This document shows, in pieces, positions 1-6,693 of a stretch of DNA of 31,079 nt. The notes beneath the pieces are model-generated. The model saw only the letters and a list, made by a program, of their open reading frames with translations, ran no database searches and had not been told where the DNA came from. This DNA is from a virus. The stretch covers positions 1-31,079 of the IMG/VR virus record IMGVR_UViG_3300041402_000484; one strand, written 5' to 3'. Made by a program: the position numbers and the translations under genes. Position 1 is the first letter of the stretch, and each line of letters begins with the position of its first letter.

Positions 1-641
1 CAGCAGAACTTTTAGTTGTCCACAAAAGTTCATACTTCTTCCAGTGCTCGATGAACTTAATCCATTCATCGTCACACCAACTTGGAGTCCATCCACCCGA
101 TCTGCATATGAATACAAACTCAAATCTGTCTGGAAGATCTGGAATTTCATAATGCATGGTACAGGGAAACTTTGGTTTCTCTTCTGGTTTCTCTTTTCTC
201 CAAGGTGGATAGATCACATGATATTCACTTAGGCGACCATCTTCGTGTAGGTAGTGTGCCCAATTATCACAATTTAATTTCTCCATGCCATAACCGGCAT
301 CGTGATGTTGGTCGAAATTCCATATTTCAAAACTTGGTCTATCAAGAGGGTCTGAGAAAAAGAAGTCAAGAGTTGTTACAATGTCTTTGTGACTCTCGGT
401 AATTGTTAAATTTATGTACGGTTCTCTAGGAGACACTTTCTCCCAAAAACCGCACAGACGAGACTTATCTGGTTTGACTGTATCTTTAGCCAACGCTCCA
501 GTTTTCAGGTGTTGATTACCGTATCTGATATACCAGAGATACTCTAAGAACATCATACTCTCCTCTTTCTGACTCCAGTCATACCAGAACGTATCAGGAA
601 AAAAGTAGTCCCAGTCAACGCTAAGGATTCTCAGTTGCATG
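1..641 (-). CDS. Arginase-fold (UPF0489-like) protein, C-terminus off the left edge
   Basis: This open frame starts at the ATG at 641 and runs off the window at base 1 without a stop (about 213 codons visible). The N-terminus reads LSVDWDYFFP (residues 6-15). A second acidic motif, NFDQHHDAGYG, lies at 108-118, and SGGWTPSWCDD at 181-191. Paired Asp-x-Asp and D-x-H-x-D motifs are the metal ligands of the arginase/deacetylase fold, and the W-T-P motif near the end recalls UPF0489 proteins, the family that includes RiPP peptide arginases (Arg to ornithine). This is recognition from memory, not a search. It is the last visible gene of the accessory minus-strand string, 10 bases after the 652-1053 gene. 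An uncharacterised metal hydrolase with another substrate is equally possible. Confidence 0.55.
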
Positions 642-651
642 GTAAACTCCT

Positions 652-1053
652 CTAAAGGTCTATGACAATATATGGCATATCGCCTGGAAATATGTGCCAC
701 ATCTCTCTTGGTAGGGTGTACTTAGCTAAACCCAATGCTATACCAAGACAGAACAGTTGCTCCATTGTTTGGTGGAGACCTGTCCACTGTTCTCCATCTT
801 TTGTATTACAAGCATTTAGAAATGACCACCCTCCCCCTCCAGACTTCTTAAATTCATCAGGTAGTTGATCAAGATAATTAGTAACTTCCTCACGATGATT
901 TTCAACTCGATGTTTGTTAAGACCAAAGCTATTTATTATACCTTTAACCTCAACCATACTATCCTCATCTATAGGAAAACCACTTCCATTAAGTTCCTCT
1001 TTTGCATACAAGCAATCCTTAAACATAAAGTCTACTCGTCCTGCATCAATCAT
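652..1053 (-). CDS. Conserved protein of unknown function, 133 aa
   Basis: I chose the ATG at 1053 because AAGGAGAAGG lies just upstream. The longer open frame reaching 1230 would cover the previous gene and lacks a ribosome site. The start is embedded in the last codons of the upstream gene (8-base overlap), so translation is probably coupled. The protein has a Gly-rich block, KKSGGGGWSFLNAC, followed by WTGLHQTMEQL, and ends PREMWHIFPGDMPYIVIDL. This pattern resembles, from memory, a widespread uncharacterised bacterial and phage family with a GGGxSFLxAC core and a C-terminal PGxMPY motif. No catalytic function is known to me and none is assigned. Confidence 0.75.
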   Translation of the reverse strand: MIDAGRVDFMFKDCLYAKEELNGSGFPIDEDSMVEVKGIINSFGLNKHRVENHREEVTNYLDQLPDEFKKSGGGGWSFLNACNTKDGEQWTGLHQTMEQLFCLGIALGLAKYTLPREMWHIFPGDMPYIVIDL

Positions 1054-1258
1054 CTTTTTCCTTCTCCTTGAATCTTGGATCATTGATAAGTTGTCTGGTG
1101 GCAATATCCATGAAGTCTGCTGTATCACACTCTGGACACTGAGGAATTTTTTCATTTGGTTGCACTCCCCATATGTGCATATTTGGAGGGAGGACCGTAT
1201 TGTACTCTCTTGGATCATATTCATACCCACATCGAAAACATTTAATTACCTCTGACAT
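1046..1258 (-). CDS. Small zinc-ribbon protein, 70 aa
   Basis: The start at 1258 (MSEVIKCFRCGYEYDPRE) is set by GGAGGGAGACG immediately upstream. An earlier in-frame ATG at 1321 would lie deep inside the upstream gene. Two CxxC pairs, CFRC near the N-terminus and CPEC about 30 residues later (PQCPECDTADF), form a rubredoxin-like or zinc-ribbon knuckle that probably binds one zinc or iron. The C-terminus is charged (RFKEKEKDD). It overlaps the upstream gene by 17 bases and the downstream gene by 8, so it is part of the tightly coupled string. Such short ribbons often mediate protein or nucleic-acid contact; no specific role is visible. Confidence 0.7.
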   Translation of the reverse strand: MSEVIKCFRCGYEYDPREYNTVLPPNMHIWGVQPNEKIPQCPECDTADFMDIATRQLINDPRFKEKEKDD

Positions 1259-1529
1259 CGTCTCCCTCCATCCTTGTAACTGTCCATGTAATTTTTGGAG
1301 CATCCTCTGATTTATTATCAAGCACCTCTCTGAGCACTTTAAGTATTAACTCGACTTCCGAACTATGTTTTTTGCTCAAGAAGGATTCTGGACAAAGGTC
1401 ACATCTAAAGGATTCAAACCCCTCTAGTATTTGTTCATTGCCTCTATAACTAAACTCTAAAGGATCAAAAGTTATTATCAACTTTCCCTTACTACACGCA
1501 GGACATAGCATTCCATGTCTGTATTCCAT
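1242..1529 (-). CDS. Small protein with MqsA/YgiT-like zinc finger, 95 aa
   Basis: The N-terminus carries CPAC (residues 9-12), then GKLIITFDPLEFSYRG, and about 35 residues on a second pair, FRCDLCPESF. That spacing, and the order C-x-x-C, G-K-L, beta strands, F-x-C-x-x-C, resemble the zinc-binding half of YgiT/MqsA-type proteins. The MqsA DNA-binding helix-turn-helix half is not obvious; the remainder is an acidic helical tail with VELILKVLREVL. No toxin partner is recognised next to it. TGAGGT lies ahead of the ATG, and the gene follows the 1866-1534 gene by 4 bases. It could be a phage regulator or simply a structural zinc protein. Confidence 0.65.
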   Translation of the reverse strand: MEYRHGMLCPACSKGKLIITFDPLEFSYRGNEQILEGFESFRCDLCPESFLSKKHSSEVELILKVLREVLDNKSEDAPKITWTVTRMEGDDVRGN

Positions 1530-1533
1530 AATT

Positions 1534-1866
1534 TTACCTCAAGGATTCATGGTACCAGATGTGAAATTTAGGACCTTCGTGCCCCTTTCTAAGACAATAA
1601 TCAAAAACTTTTCCTGCAGCATCATAGTTTTCATCTCCAAAGATAAGATTGTGACTTCCCTTACTCAGCGGGAATCCGTAACTTCTATTCAGAGAATCAA
1701 TTATCTGCTGTTGTGAGTATTTAAAGTCGTAACTTATCATCTGGGCAAGCAAGTCGCCCATCCATAAATGTTTCACAAATTCATCTGCAGTCAAAATATC
1801 AACGCGAACATCAATCATGTAAGACGTCGATGAACTATTAGTCACGAAATCTGCTTTCACTTTCAT
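1534..1866 (-). CDS. FVTNSSS-family protein 1, 110 aa
   Basis: This is one of five proteins in this block that begin with the motif K-x-K-x-D-F-V/I-T-N-S-S-S. Here the N-terminus is MKVKADFVTNSSSTSYMID. The ATG at 1866 has GGAAAT upstream and lies within the end of the membrane-protein gene (29-base overlap). The rest (DEFVKHLWMGDLLAQM, then an aromatic C-terminus ending FHIWYHESLR) shows no domain I recognise. There is no hydrophobic signal peptide. From memory, the same opening motif occurs on many otherwise dissimilar bacterial hypothetical proteins, where its purpose is unknown; a recognition or leader signal is a possible reading. Confidence 0.75.
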   Translation of the reverse strand: MKVKADFVTNSSSTSYMIDVRVDILTADEFVKHLWMGDLLAQMISYDFKYSQQQIIDSLNRSYGFPLSKGSHNLIFGDENYDAAGKVFDYCLRKGHEGPKFHIWYHESLR

Positions 1867-2233
1867 TTATTTCCATTACCCCCAAGTCCATGAGAAATAC
1901 CAACGCACGTTTAAACCTAAGGCAGATCCAGAGAGCTACAGTATTGGCAAATACGTCACCATGCATTGAAGCAATGACAGCTAGAAATGTATTAAGAATA
2001 ACCACGTTAGTTGTAATGTTAATATGTGTTGATTCATAGGGTGGTCGATACACAGTTAATGATATTGCAAAATAGAAAAACCAAAGCAGAAAGTATGCAT
2101 ATTGACCTTTGAACATTAATGGATAAAGAAAAAGTACACTGATGCTAACTAAGTATAATGGCGTATTTTTCACAAAAGCTGTCGCCACATCTACATGATC
2201 TACAACATCCCACCAATACTTTTTAAGAGTCAC
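1838..2233 (-). CDS. Small integral membrane protein, 131 aa
   Basis: I place the start at the GTG at 2233 because GGAGGGAGGTGATCTA precedes it. The in-frame extension to 2320 would run through the structured terminator-like element at 2255-2341 and is unlikely to be translated. The protein has three or four hydrophobic segments: LYLVSISVLFLYPLMF, FLLWFFYFAISLTVY, VVILNTFLAVIA and a less clear last one around ALWICLRF. The tail is charged (ESESRFRD). No holin hallmark such as a charged C-terminus with short paired segments is decisive, and it is not next to a lysis enzyme. The sequence element before it could attenuate its expression. Confidence 0.7.
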   Translation of the reverse strand: MTLKKYWWDVVDHVDVATAFVKNTPLYLVSISVLFLYPLMFKGQYAYFLLWFFYFAISLTVYRPPYESTHINITTNVVILNTFLAVIASMHGDVFANTVALWICLRFKRALVFLMDLGVMEINESESRFRD

Positions 2234-2254
2234 TAGATCACCTCCCTCCTTTAG

Positions 2255-2341
2255 AAAAAAAATTGTGCCCGAAGTGAAATGACCAGATTTCCGTCCTCTT
2301 TTGGAGGTTGGGGTCTGCAAGTCAAATCAACTCCGGGCACA
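2255..2341 (-). terminator. Structured RNA ending in a rho-independent terminator tail
   Basis: On the minus strand, bases 2341-2330 (TGTGCCCGGAGT) pair with 2275-2264 (ACTTCGGGCACA) as a 12-base-pair stem with one G-U pair, and eight T residues follow at 2262-2255. The enclosed 54-base loop is larger than in a normal terminator and holds a second hairpin (CCTC/GAGG, 2307-2295) plus possible GACC/GGTC pairing. The T-run ends about ten bases before the Shine-Dalgarno sequence of the membrane-protein gene. It probably terminates the transcript after the OmpA gene. An attenuator or riboswitch-like role is possible. Confidence 0.7.
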
Positions 2342-2370
2342 CTGTCAACTACCTCCTGGTAGTCTTTTAC

Positions 2371-3078
2371 TTATTCGTACACAATGATTTCAACTCGACG
2401 ATTTTTCTGTCGATTGAAGGGGTTGTCTCTTCCATCCACCCTATTGGGAACAACGGGGAAGAGTTTGCCTTGGGCCTTGATTGAATGAACCTGGGAAGGA
2501 TCTATACCCTTCTCAATGAGATACCTCACGGCTGAATCGGCACGCCTCTTTGAGAGACTGTTGTTATACTCGTCTGTACCAATCGAGTCAGTATTACCAA
2601 TGATAACAACTTTGGTACCGGGAGTGAGCATCATGTCCTCGGCCACATTGTCCAGAACCTCTGCTGCATCTGGTCTGATGTTGGACTTGTCGAAGTCAAA
2701 CAAAGCATGATCCCAACTAAGTACGATGGGGGCGGCCTCTTCAACAACAACAACAGCATCACAACAAGCCTCTTGTGCCTTGGCGAGAGCTTGCTTAAGC
2801 ATGTCAAATGCCTCTGCACTGCGACATTCTACCCATGCGTTATAAGCATCACCCTTCAACTTCTGCGCCTCGTTATAGACGTCGGGACAGTTTGTCAGAC
2901 CACGTTCACACTCCTTCAACTTCGCCTCAACCTCCATTAAACCATTGGTAAAACCCTGGTTCTCCATCTCAGTTGAGTAAACCTGAAGCGGCTGTTCTGG
3001 GGCCTTTACCTGCTTGGCACACGCCAATGGCATAATCAGTACGAGTGCCAGTAAAATTATTGATAATTTCCTCACCAT
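2371..3078 (-). CDS. OmpA-family peptidoglycan-binding lipoprotein, 235 aa
   Basis: Residues 1-20 form a signal peptide (MVRKLSIILLALVLIMPLAC) whose last residue is a candidate lipidated Cys; PLAC is an imperfect lipobox. A Cys-containing helical spacer spans about 30-115. The OmpA C-terminal domain follows (about 124-235) with FDFDKSNIRP, GNTDSIGTDEYN, LSKRRADSAVRYL and NRRVEIIV. These are the residues that bind diaminopimelate-type peptidoglycan in Pal and OmpA proteins, including an Asp of the N-T-D motif and Arg of the R-R-A motif. The ATG is preceded by AAAGGAGGAAGAGG. OmpA lipoproteins are common in Gram-negative cells but unusual on phage genomes. It may act at the envelope during infection or lysis, or be captured host cargo. 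Confidence 0.9.
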   Translation of the reverse strand: MVRKLSIILLALVLIMPLACAKQVKAPEQPLQVYSTEMENQGFTNGLMEVEAKLKECERGLTNCPDVYNEAQKLKGDAYNAWVECRSAEAFDMLKQALAKAQEACCDAVVVVEEAAPIVLSWDHALFDFDKSNIRPDAAEVLDNVAEDMMLTPGTKVVIIGNTDSIGTDEYNNSLSKRRADSAVRYLIEKGIDPSQVHSIKAQGKLFPVVPNRVDGRDNPFNRQKNRRVEIIVYE

Positions 3079-3097
3079 GTCCTCTTCCTCCTTTCAA

Positions 3098-4225
3098 TTA
3101 CTTGTTTTCACCAAACAAGAACCTGAACTTGACCTCTCCTGTTACTTTAAGGTTTAGATCAACCCTTCTGTCCACGGTGTTGAGAATTTTAGCAATTGCT
3201 TCAGTCGCTTGCTTGGCTATTTCCCCAACTCCCTCCCTGACCTCTTTTTCCAACTCCTTTAGTGATTGATCAATGTCATCTGCCTCAACCTTTGCCTCAG
3301 GTTCTACTTCAGGTGCTGCCGCTACAATTGGTTCTACTTTCTTATCGAATTTCGGACCACGTTTGTAGAACTCTTCAACAAATTGCTCAGTATTCTCAAA
3401 GCGGACGAATTTCATATTAAGTCTGCGTCTGTACTTCTTTTGTTTTCCAACTCCGATGTTTTCGATGATCATTAGATCGTGCATCCGGGAATCAATTCTT
3501 GAAACTAAACCTGCTGCTGAATGAAGAGTGATACCAAGAGCTTCGGCTACATCTGAGGACTCAACCCAGCCCTCATCACCTTCTACATTACCCTTTGCAT
3601 AGAGGAACCTTAAAGCTCTCTGCATTGCATCTCTTGCTTTGGTTGGTTTTGGTGTTGGTTTTGGTGTGACCACCTTCTCCTTTGCTTTCCTCTTGTCTCG
3701 ACGATAGTACTCTTCGACGAACTCCCTTGCACTGTCAAGTGGACAGTCATCAGTTACTCGTCTTAAGATTTTCTTGTCATCGAAGGAGTCTTCAATAAGA
3801 TCCCTCATCTTCCCGATAATAGCTGCCATTACTGAAGATGCTGAACTCTTAGGAATCTCAAGGTGCTCAGCAAGTTCTGCTGTACCTATCAGTTTCCCAG
3901 TTCTGTACGTCTCATCGAAGAGGAAAGCTAAACCTCTTACTGTCCTTTCGGATCTTCTTATTTTTACCATGTTTAACATCCTCTCGAACTCAATATCGTT
4001 AATTTCATCTTGGCTTAAAAGTCTAACTGGTCCGTGTTTACCCCTCCTTTCTGTTCTTTTTATGTATTTAGCTTTTATGTGCTTCTTGACACCCTTGTTA
4101 ATAACTTGCAGATCTTCTTTGATTGATTCTCTTATTTCGGCACAAACTATAGGCAGGTTGTTTGGGTCAAGTTGCACGCCATCTAAAGTAATACCCTTCA
4201 AATTTGGAGTAGTATTTCGTTTCAT
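3098..4225 (-). CDS. Protein with two winged-helix-like repeats, 375 aa
   Basis: The protein contains an internal duplication. Repeat 1 (about 96-176) has TAELAEHLEIPKSSASSVMA and ends REFVEEYYRRDK; repeat 2 (about 202-290) has SSDVAEALGITLHSAAGLVS and ends EQFVEEFYKRG. Each has the spacing of a helix-turn-helix within a winged-helix fold. A Lys/Pro-rich linker (TPKPTPKPTK) separates them. A predicted coiled-coil at about 318-350 and a short beta-like end (VDLNLKVTGEVKFRFLF) complete the chain. The N-terminal 90 residues are basic. DNA binding is inferred from the repeats; a transcription regulator is the likeliest role. The ATG follows AGAGGAGAGCAGGG, and a 237-base noncoding stretch with a nine-C tract lies directly upstream. 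Confidence 0.75.
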   Translation of the reverse strand: MKRNTTPNLKGITLDGVQLDPNNLPIVCAEIRESIKEDLQVINKGVKKHIKAKYIKRTERRGKHGPVRLLSQDEINDIEFERMLNMVKIRRSERTVRGLAFLFDETYRTGKLIGTAELAEHLEIPKSSASSVMAAIIGKMRDLIEDSFDDKKILRRVTDDCPLDSAREFVEEYYRRDKRKAKEKVVTPKPTPKPTKARDAMQRALRFLYAKGNVEGDEGWVESSDVAEALGITLHSAAGLVSRIDSRMHDLMIIENIGVGKQKKYRRRLNMKFVRFENTEQFVEEFYKRGPKFDKKVEPIVAAAPEVEPEAKVEADDIDQSLKELEKEVREGVGEIAKQATEAIAKILNTVDRRVDLNLKVTGEVKFRFLFGENK

Positions 4226-4462
4226 CCCTGCTCTCCTCTAATAGGGGGGGGGAAGAAAAGGGGTTACAATCCTTATTTCCAAGGCGTGGACCCCCGGCCA
4301 CAACTATCCTTATCATGCACCTATTTTAAGACTAGATCTGCAAAGATTTTCCGGCACGACCAGATCGAAGTCTTCCCACAGGATTGTAGGCAGGTTCAGA
4401 GGAGCTTCGTGCCAACCACCTAAGGTGAGATTTAACAAGGTGGCTACTGGGGAGATAAACTG
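4226..4462 (-). other. 237-base noncoding leader with several stems and a C9 tract
   Basis: No credible gene lies here. On the minus strand there are several possible stems: CCACCT/AGGTGG near the upstream end, GGCACGA/TCGTGCC enclosing about 47 bases, and GTGG/CCAC around CCGGGGGT (4302-4287). Close to the gene at 4225 is a pyrimidine run that includes nine consecutive C (G on the plus strand, 4245-4253). It is the longest gap inside the accessory string and probably a 5' untranslated leader of the winged-helix gene or a separate small RNA. I found no tRNA fold and no known riboswitch signature. Confidence 0.4.
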
Positions 4463-5254
4463 TTAGTCAAGAAAAGTTACGCCGGCATTCCAACGTCCCT
4501 CAAATTCTCGATTCATTATAACAAGGTGCCAGTCTCGGAGTTTAACAGTTTTGTGATCTGGATGGGTTATGGAACCCCTTGCGTAAACACTATTCACTCT
4601 GACCATCTCTTGCATAATCTTGCTGCCATCTTTATTTAAACGACCTGTTTCAACGAGAGCTGTACTTGAACCTGTTGTCCTTACAATCTCTGAGACCATA
4701 TGGGGTGTACCACCCATTCGACCACGGACCATCCTGACTAAAGGTTCATTGTTGTGAATGAAATAATTTTGCTTGTCAAAATCTGGTTGAGGAATAAAGT
4801 ACCATTCTCCCTGTCTTATAACTTTTGTACCCCTCCTTTCTGCTTCTCTGACAGGATTTCTTTTTAAGCTCTCGATAGCTTGCTCAACGGTCGTTATTTG
4901 AGCATCGCTTGGTAAGCTAGCGACAAAATACTCCCTCTCATCATGACCACAAAGGAGACGATCAATGATACCTGGTTCGTTCTCAATCCCAAGTACAACA
5001 TGACGAGTCTCAGGTCGGTACGAGAGAATCTTTATACGCTCGTGATTATCAATGAAAAGAATAAACTTTTCAACCCTTTTCTTGTGATCACGAAGAACAT
5101 CCATGGTAAAAGATGGATCTGGTTCTCTAGTAAAACTCCTTATCCTTCGATTCCAGGCATTCTCAGCCTCACCTCTATCATTACGAATATCAATTTCGAG
5201 GTTGCACCGTTTAAAGTGTTTCTCCAACACTTTCTTCCAGTGGTCGTATTGCAT
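4463..5254 (-). CDS. Conserved phage/bacterial protein of unknown function, 263 aa
   Basis: The ATG at 5254 (MQYDHWKKVLEK) is preferred because GGAAGGGATTTCAG precedes it. A longer frame to 5326 lacks a ribosome site and overlaps the upstream gene by 116 bases rather than 44. The N-terminal third is helical and charged. The C-terminal part contains GEWYFIPQPDF, HMVSEIV, then VYARGSITHPDHKTVKLRDWHLVIMNRE. The pattern R-G-x-x-x-H-P-D-H-x-T-x-x-L-x-x-W-H-x-x-x-x-N recalls an uncharacterised family seen in phages and actinobacteria (memory only). The conserved His and Asp residues could bind metal, but no function is known to me. Confidence 0.75.
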   Translation of the reverse strand: MQYDHWKKVLEKHFKRCNLEIDIRNDRGEAENAWNRRIRSFTREPDPSFTMDVLRDHKKRVEKFILFIDNHERIKILSYRPETRHVVLGIENEPGIIDRLLCGHDEREYFVASLPSDAQITTVEQAIESLKRNPVREAERRGTKVIRQGEWYFIPQPDFDKQNYFIHNNEPLVRMVRGRMGGTPHMVSEIVRTTGSSTALVETGRLNKDGSKIMQEMVRVNSVYARGSITHPDHKTVKLRDWHLVIMNREFEGRWNAGVTFLD

Positions 5255-5636
5255 CTGAAATCCCTTCCATTTGTTTTTCGCTAAATTTGGCCAATCTTTC
5301 TCTGATCTTATCAATGTGTGCTTCAATGTTTACGATTACATATGGAGCACCAGCAGGAGTATCGACTTTCTGCACGATTACTTTTAACTCACTAAGAATT
5401 CTTAGAGTGTAGTCAAATGCTCGTGGACAATCATCGTACACATCTGAACTTATACTCCCATCCATCATAAGTATATTAAATGACTCGATAACATCATCTA
5501 TGTGAACTTCTGAACTATCGAGGATATTAGCATGTTCACGTATACTGAGGTAATTCTCAATCTTAAAATCACTTGGTAGAATAACTATGTAATTGACGGA
5601 CGAACTATTCGTCACAAAATCAGATTTGAATTTCAA
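5211..5636 (-). CDS. FVTNSSS-family protein 2, 141 aa
   Basis: The start is a TTG at 5636, set by GGAGGGAAAG just upstream and by alignment to its paralogues; the N-terminus is M-KFKSDFVTNSSSVNYIVIL. It is the closest relative of the 6659-7081 protein: both continue with L-P-x-D-F-x-I, a helical middle, an E-L-K/N-x-I-V strand followed by D-x-P, and an I-D/L-x-R-x-K/R-E tail. The body beyond the motif is therefore also homologous between these two. It overlaps the next gene by 44 bases. No enzyme signature, membrane segment or Cys pair was seen. Confidence 0.75.
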   Translation of the reverse strand: MKFKSDFVTNSSSVNYIVILPSDFKIENYLSIREHANILDSSEVHIDDVIESFNILMMDGSISSDVYDDCPRAFDYTLRILSELKVIVQKVDTPAGAPYVIVNIEAHIDKIRERLAKFSEKQMEGISDAIRPLEESVGETL

Positions 5637-5647
5637 CTTTCCCTCCG

Positions 5648-6016
5648 TTACTGGGTGGATATTGATTCAAATTTAACACTCTTAAGTTTCTGTAAAAAGA
5701 AATGTGACAAATCTGGTCTAACATTAATATGTTCTAAAACTATATGTTTCATATAGTATGGAACATTGTCGTAGTCATTGAACATTGAGGTAGAATCTTC
5801 CAACTTGAAGTTTCTATCATTGAGCATTATAATCGTAGGTTGAAAGAATCTCATATGCTTAAAATCATTTCGGTAGCTGTAAGTCCTCATTAGACTCTCC
5901 ATGTACTCCCCAAAGAGATCGAAGAAACTATCGAGGGTAAAATCCTCTGTCATCTCCAGATAGAGATAGAAATTTGCAGAGCTACTGTTGGTTACAAAAT
6001 CACTTTTTATTTTCAT
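5648..6016 (-). CDS. FVTNSSS-family protein 3, 122 aa
   Basis: The ATG at 6016 begins MKIKSDFVTNSSSANFYLYL and is preceded by AAGAGATT; it overlaps the upstream zinc-protein gene by 17 bases. After the shared motif the sequence diverges: an acidic helical region (EDFTLDSFFDLFGEYMESL), many aromatic residues (FKHMRFFQP, VPYYMKHIVLEH), and a basic end. It has no detectable similarity to the bodies of the other family members, so the shared N-terminus is the only common element. There is no signal peptide or transmembrane segment. Confidence 0.7.
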   Translation of the reverse strand: MKIKSDFVTNSSSANFYLYLEMTEDFTLDSFFDLFGEYMESLMRTYSYRNDFKHMRFFQPTIIMLNDRNFKLEDSTSMFNDYDNVPYYMKHIVLEHINVRPDLSHFFLQKLKSVKFESISTQ

Positions 6017-6311
6017 AATCTCTTATCCACTCGTCACCCTTCTCATCCCGAATTCTTGTGAATATGTGGGCACACCTTCTGCACTTAATAAGGGTTGCTG
6101 AACTCAAAAATATTATTGATCTAATAGCTTCCCCCCCACAGTCAGGACATATTTTCATGTCTGTTATCAGATAAGTAAGTTTGTCATGGTTCATTTCAAG
6201 TTTATCACATGGACTAGAACAGTTGGCATAAACTATGCACTCGGAACATGGAAATCCATTTGGTATTACCAATTCAATCGGAAGATTCATCTTATAGGTG
6301 AGGGAACTCAT
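6000..6311 (-). CDS. Zinc-binding small protein, 103 aa
   Basis: I set the start at the ATG at 6311 (MSSLTYKMNLP) because AAGGAGTGTGGAG lies upstream. The open frame extends to 6389 but that part lies inside the previous gene. Cys clusters are FPCSECIVYANCSSPCDKL (C-x2-C-x5-C-x3-C) in the first half, and CPDC plus IKCRRC in the second half, the latter a zinc ribbon. The first cluster resembles a C-x2-C-I-V motif common in short phage proteins. It overlaps the upstream gene by 20 bases and the downstream one by 17. A structural or nucleic-acid-contact role is plausible but unproven. Confidence 0.65.
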   Translation of the reverse strand: MSSLTYKMNLPIELVIPNGFPCSECIVYANCSSPCDKLEMNHDKLTYLITDMKICPDCGGEAIRSIIFLSSATLIKCRRCAHIFTRIRDEKGDEWIRDYENKK

Positions 6312-6693
6312 CTCCACACTCCTTATAGTAGCTATCATCATTGTAACTGTGCGGAAACATTCTGTCATCCATATCAGAAACGGATTCATCTCTCAATACC
6401 CACACTACCCATCTGTGTTCTGTCTCTTTAACATAATGGAGGACGTGTGAATATAGTTGTGATTGATAATCTTCTTCCGCAACCCGATCTTTAGTATGCA
6501 CAATGGCATCTATGTAGCCATGTATTGCTGCCCTGATGTGATCTGTATTATCCCACTCTCTACCATAGGACTCCAGATATGCCTGGGCCTCTTCCTTTGT
6601 GTATATGGTATCTGGATCTTTGTAATACTTCTTCCAGTTGATAATAAAGGCAGTAGAGCTACTGTTGGTCACGAAGTCTTGTTTTATCTTCAA
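6292..6693 (-). CDS. FVTNSSS-family protein 4, 133 aa
   Basis: The start is best placed at TTG 6693: it has GGAGG five bases upstream and gives M-KIKQDFVTNSSSTAFIINW, matching the family register exactly. A TTG four codons earlier (6705) would use part of the ribosome site as coding sequence. The body is acidic and aromatic, with YTKEEAQAYLESYGREW, a His-rich middle and WVVWVLRDESVSDMDDRM. No known domain is apparent. It overlaps the next-upstream family member (6659-7081) by 35 bases, so the two are adjacent and coupled. Confidence 0.7.
   Translation of the reverse strand: MKIKQDFVTNSSSTAFIINWKKYYKDPDTIYTKEEAQAYLESYGREWDNTDHIRAAIHGYIDAIVHTKDRVAEEDYQSQLYSHVLHYVKETEHRWVVWVLRDESVSDMDDRMFPHSYNDDSYYKECGDEFPHL

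Noticed and set aside
44-402. Plus-strand open frames in the left-edge region
   Set aside because: They are antisense to the arginase-like gene, lack ribosome sites and show no domain pattern.
1242-1529. A type II toxin-antitoxin pair based on the MqsA-like zinc finger
   Set aside because: No MqsR-like or other toxin gene lies next to it, and the DNA-binding half of MqsA is not visible.
4226-4462. A tRNA or known riboswitch in the noncoding leader
   Set aside because: No cloverleaf, no T-loop GTTCRANTC at the right place and no CCA end; no signature of a riboswitch class I can recall.
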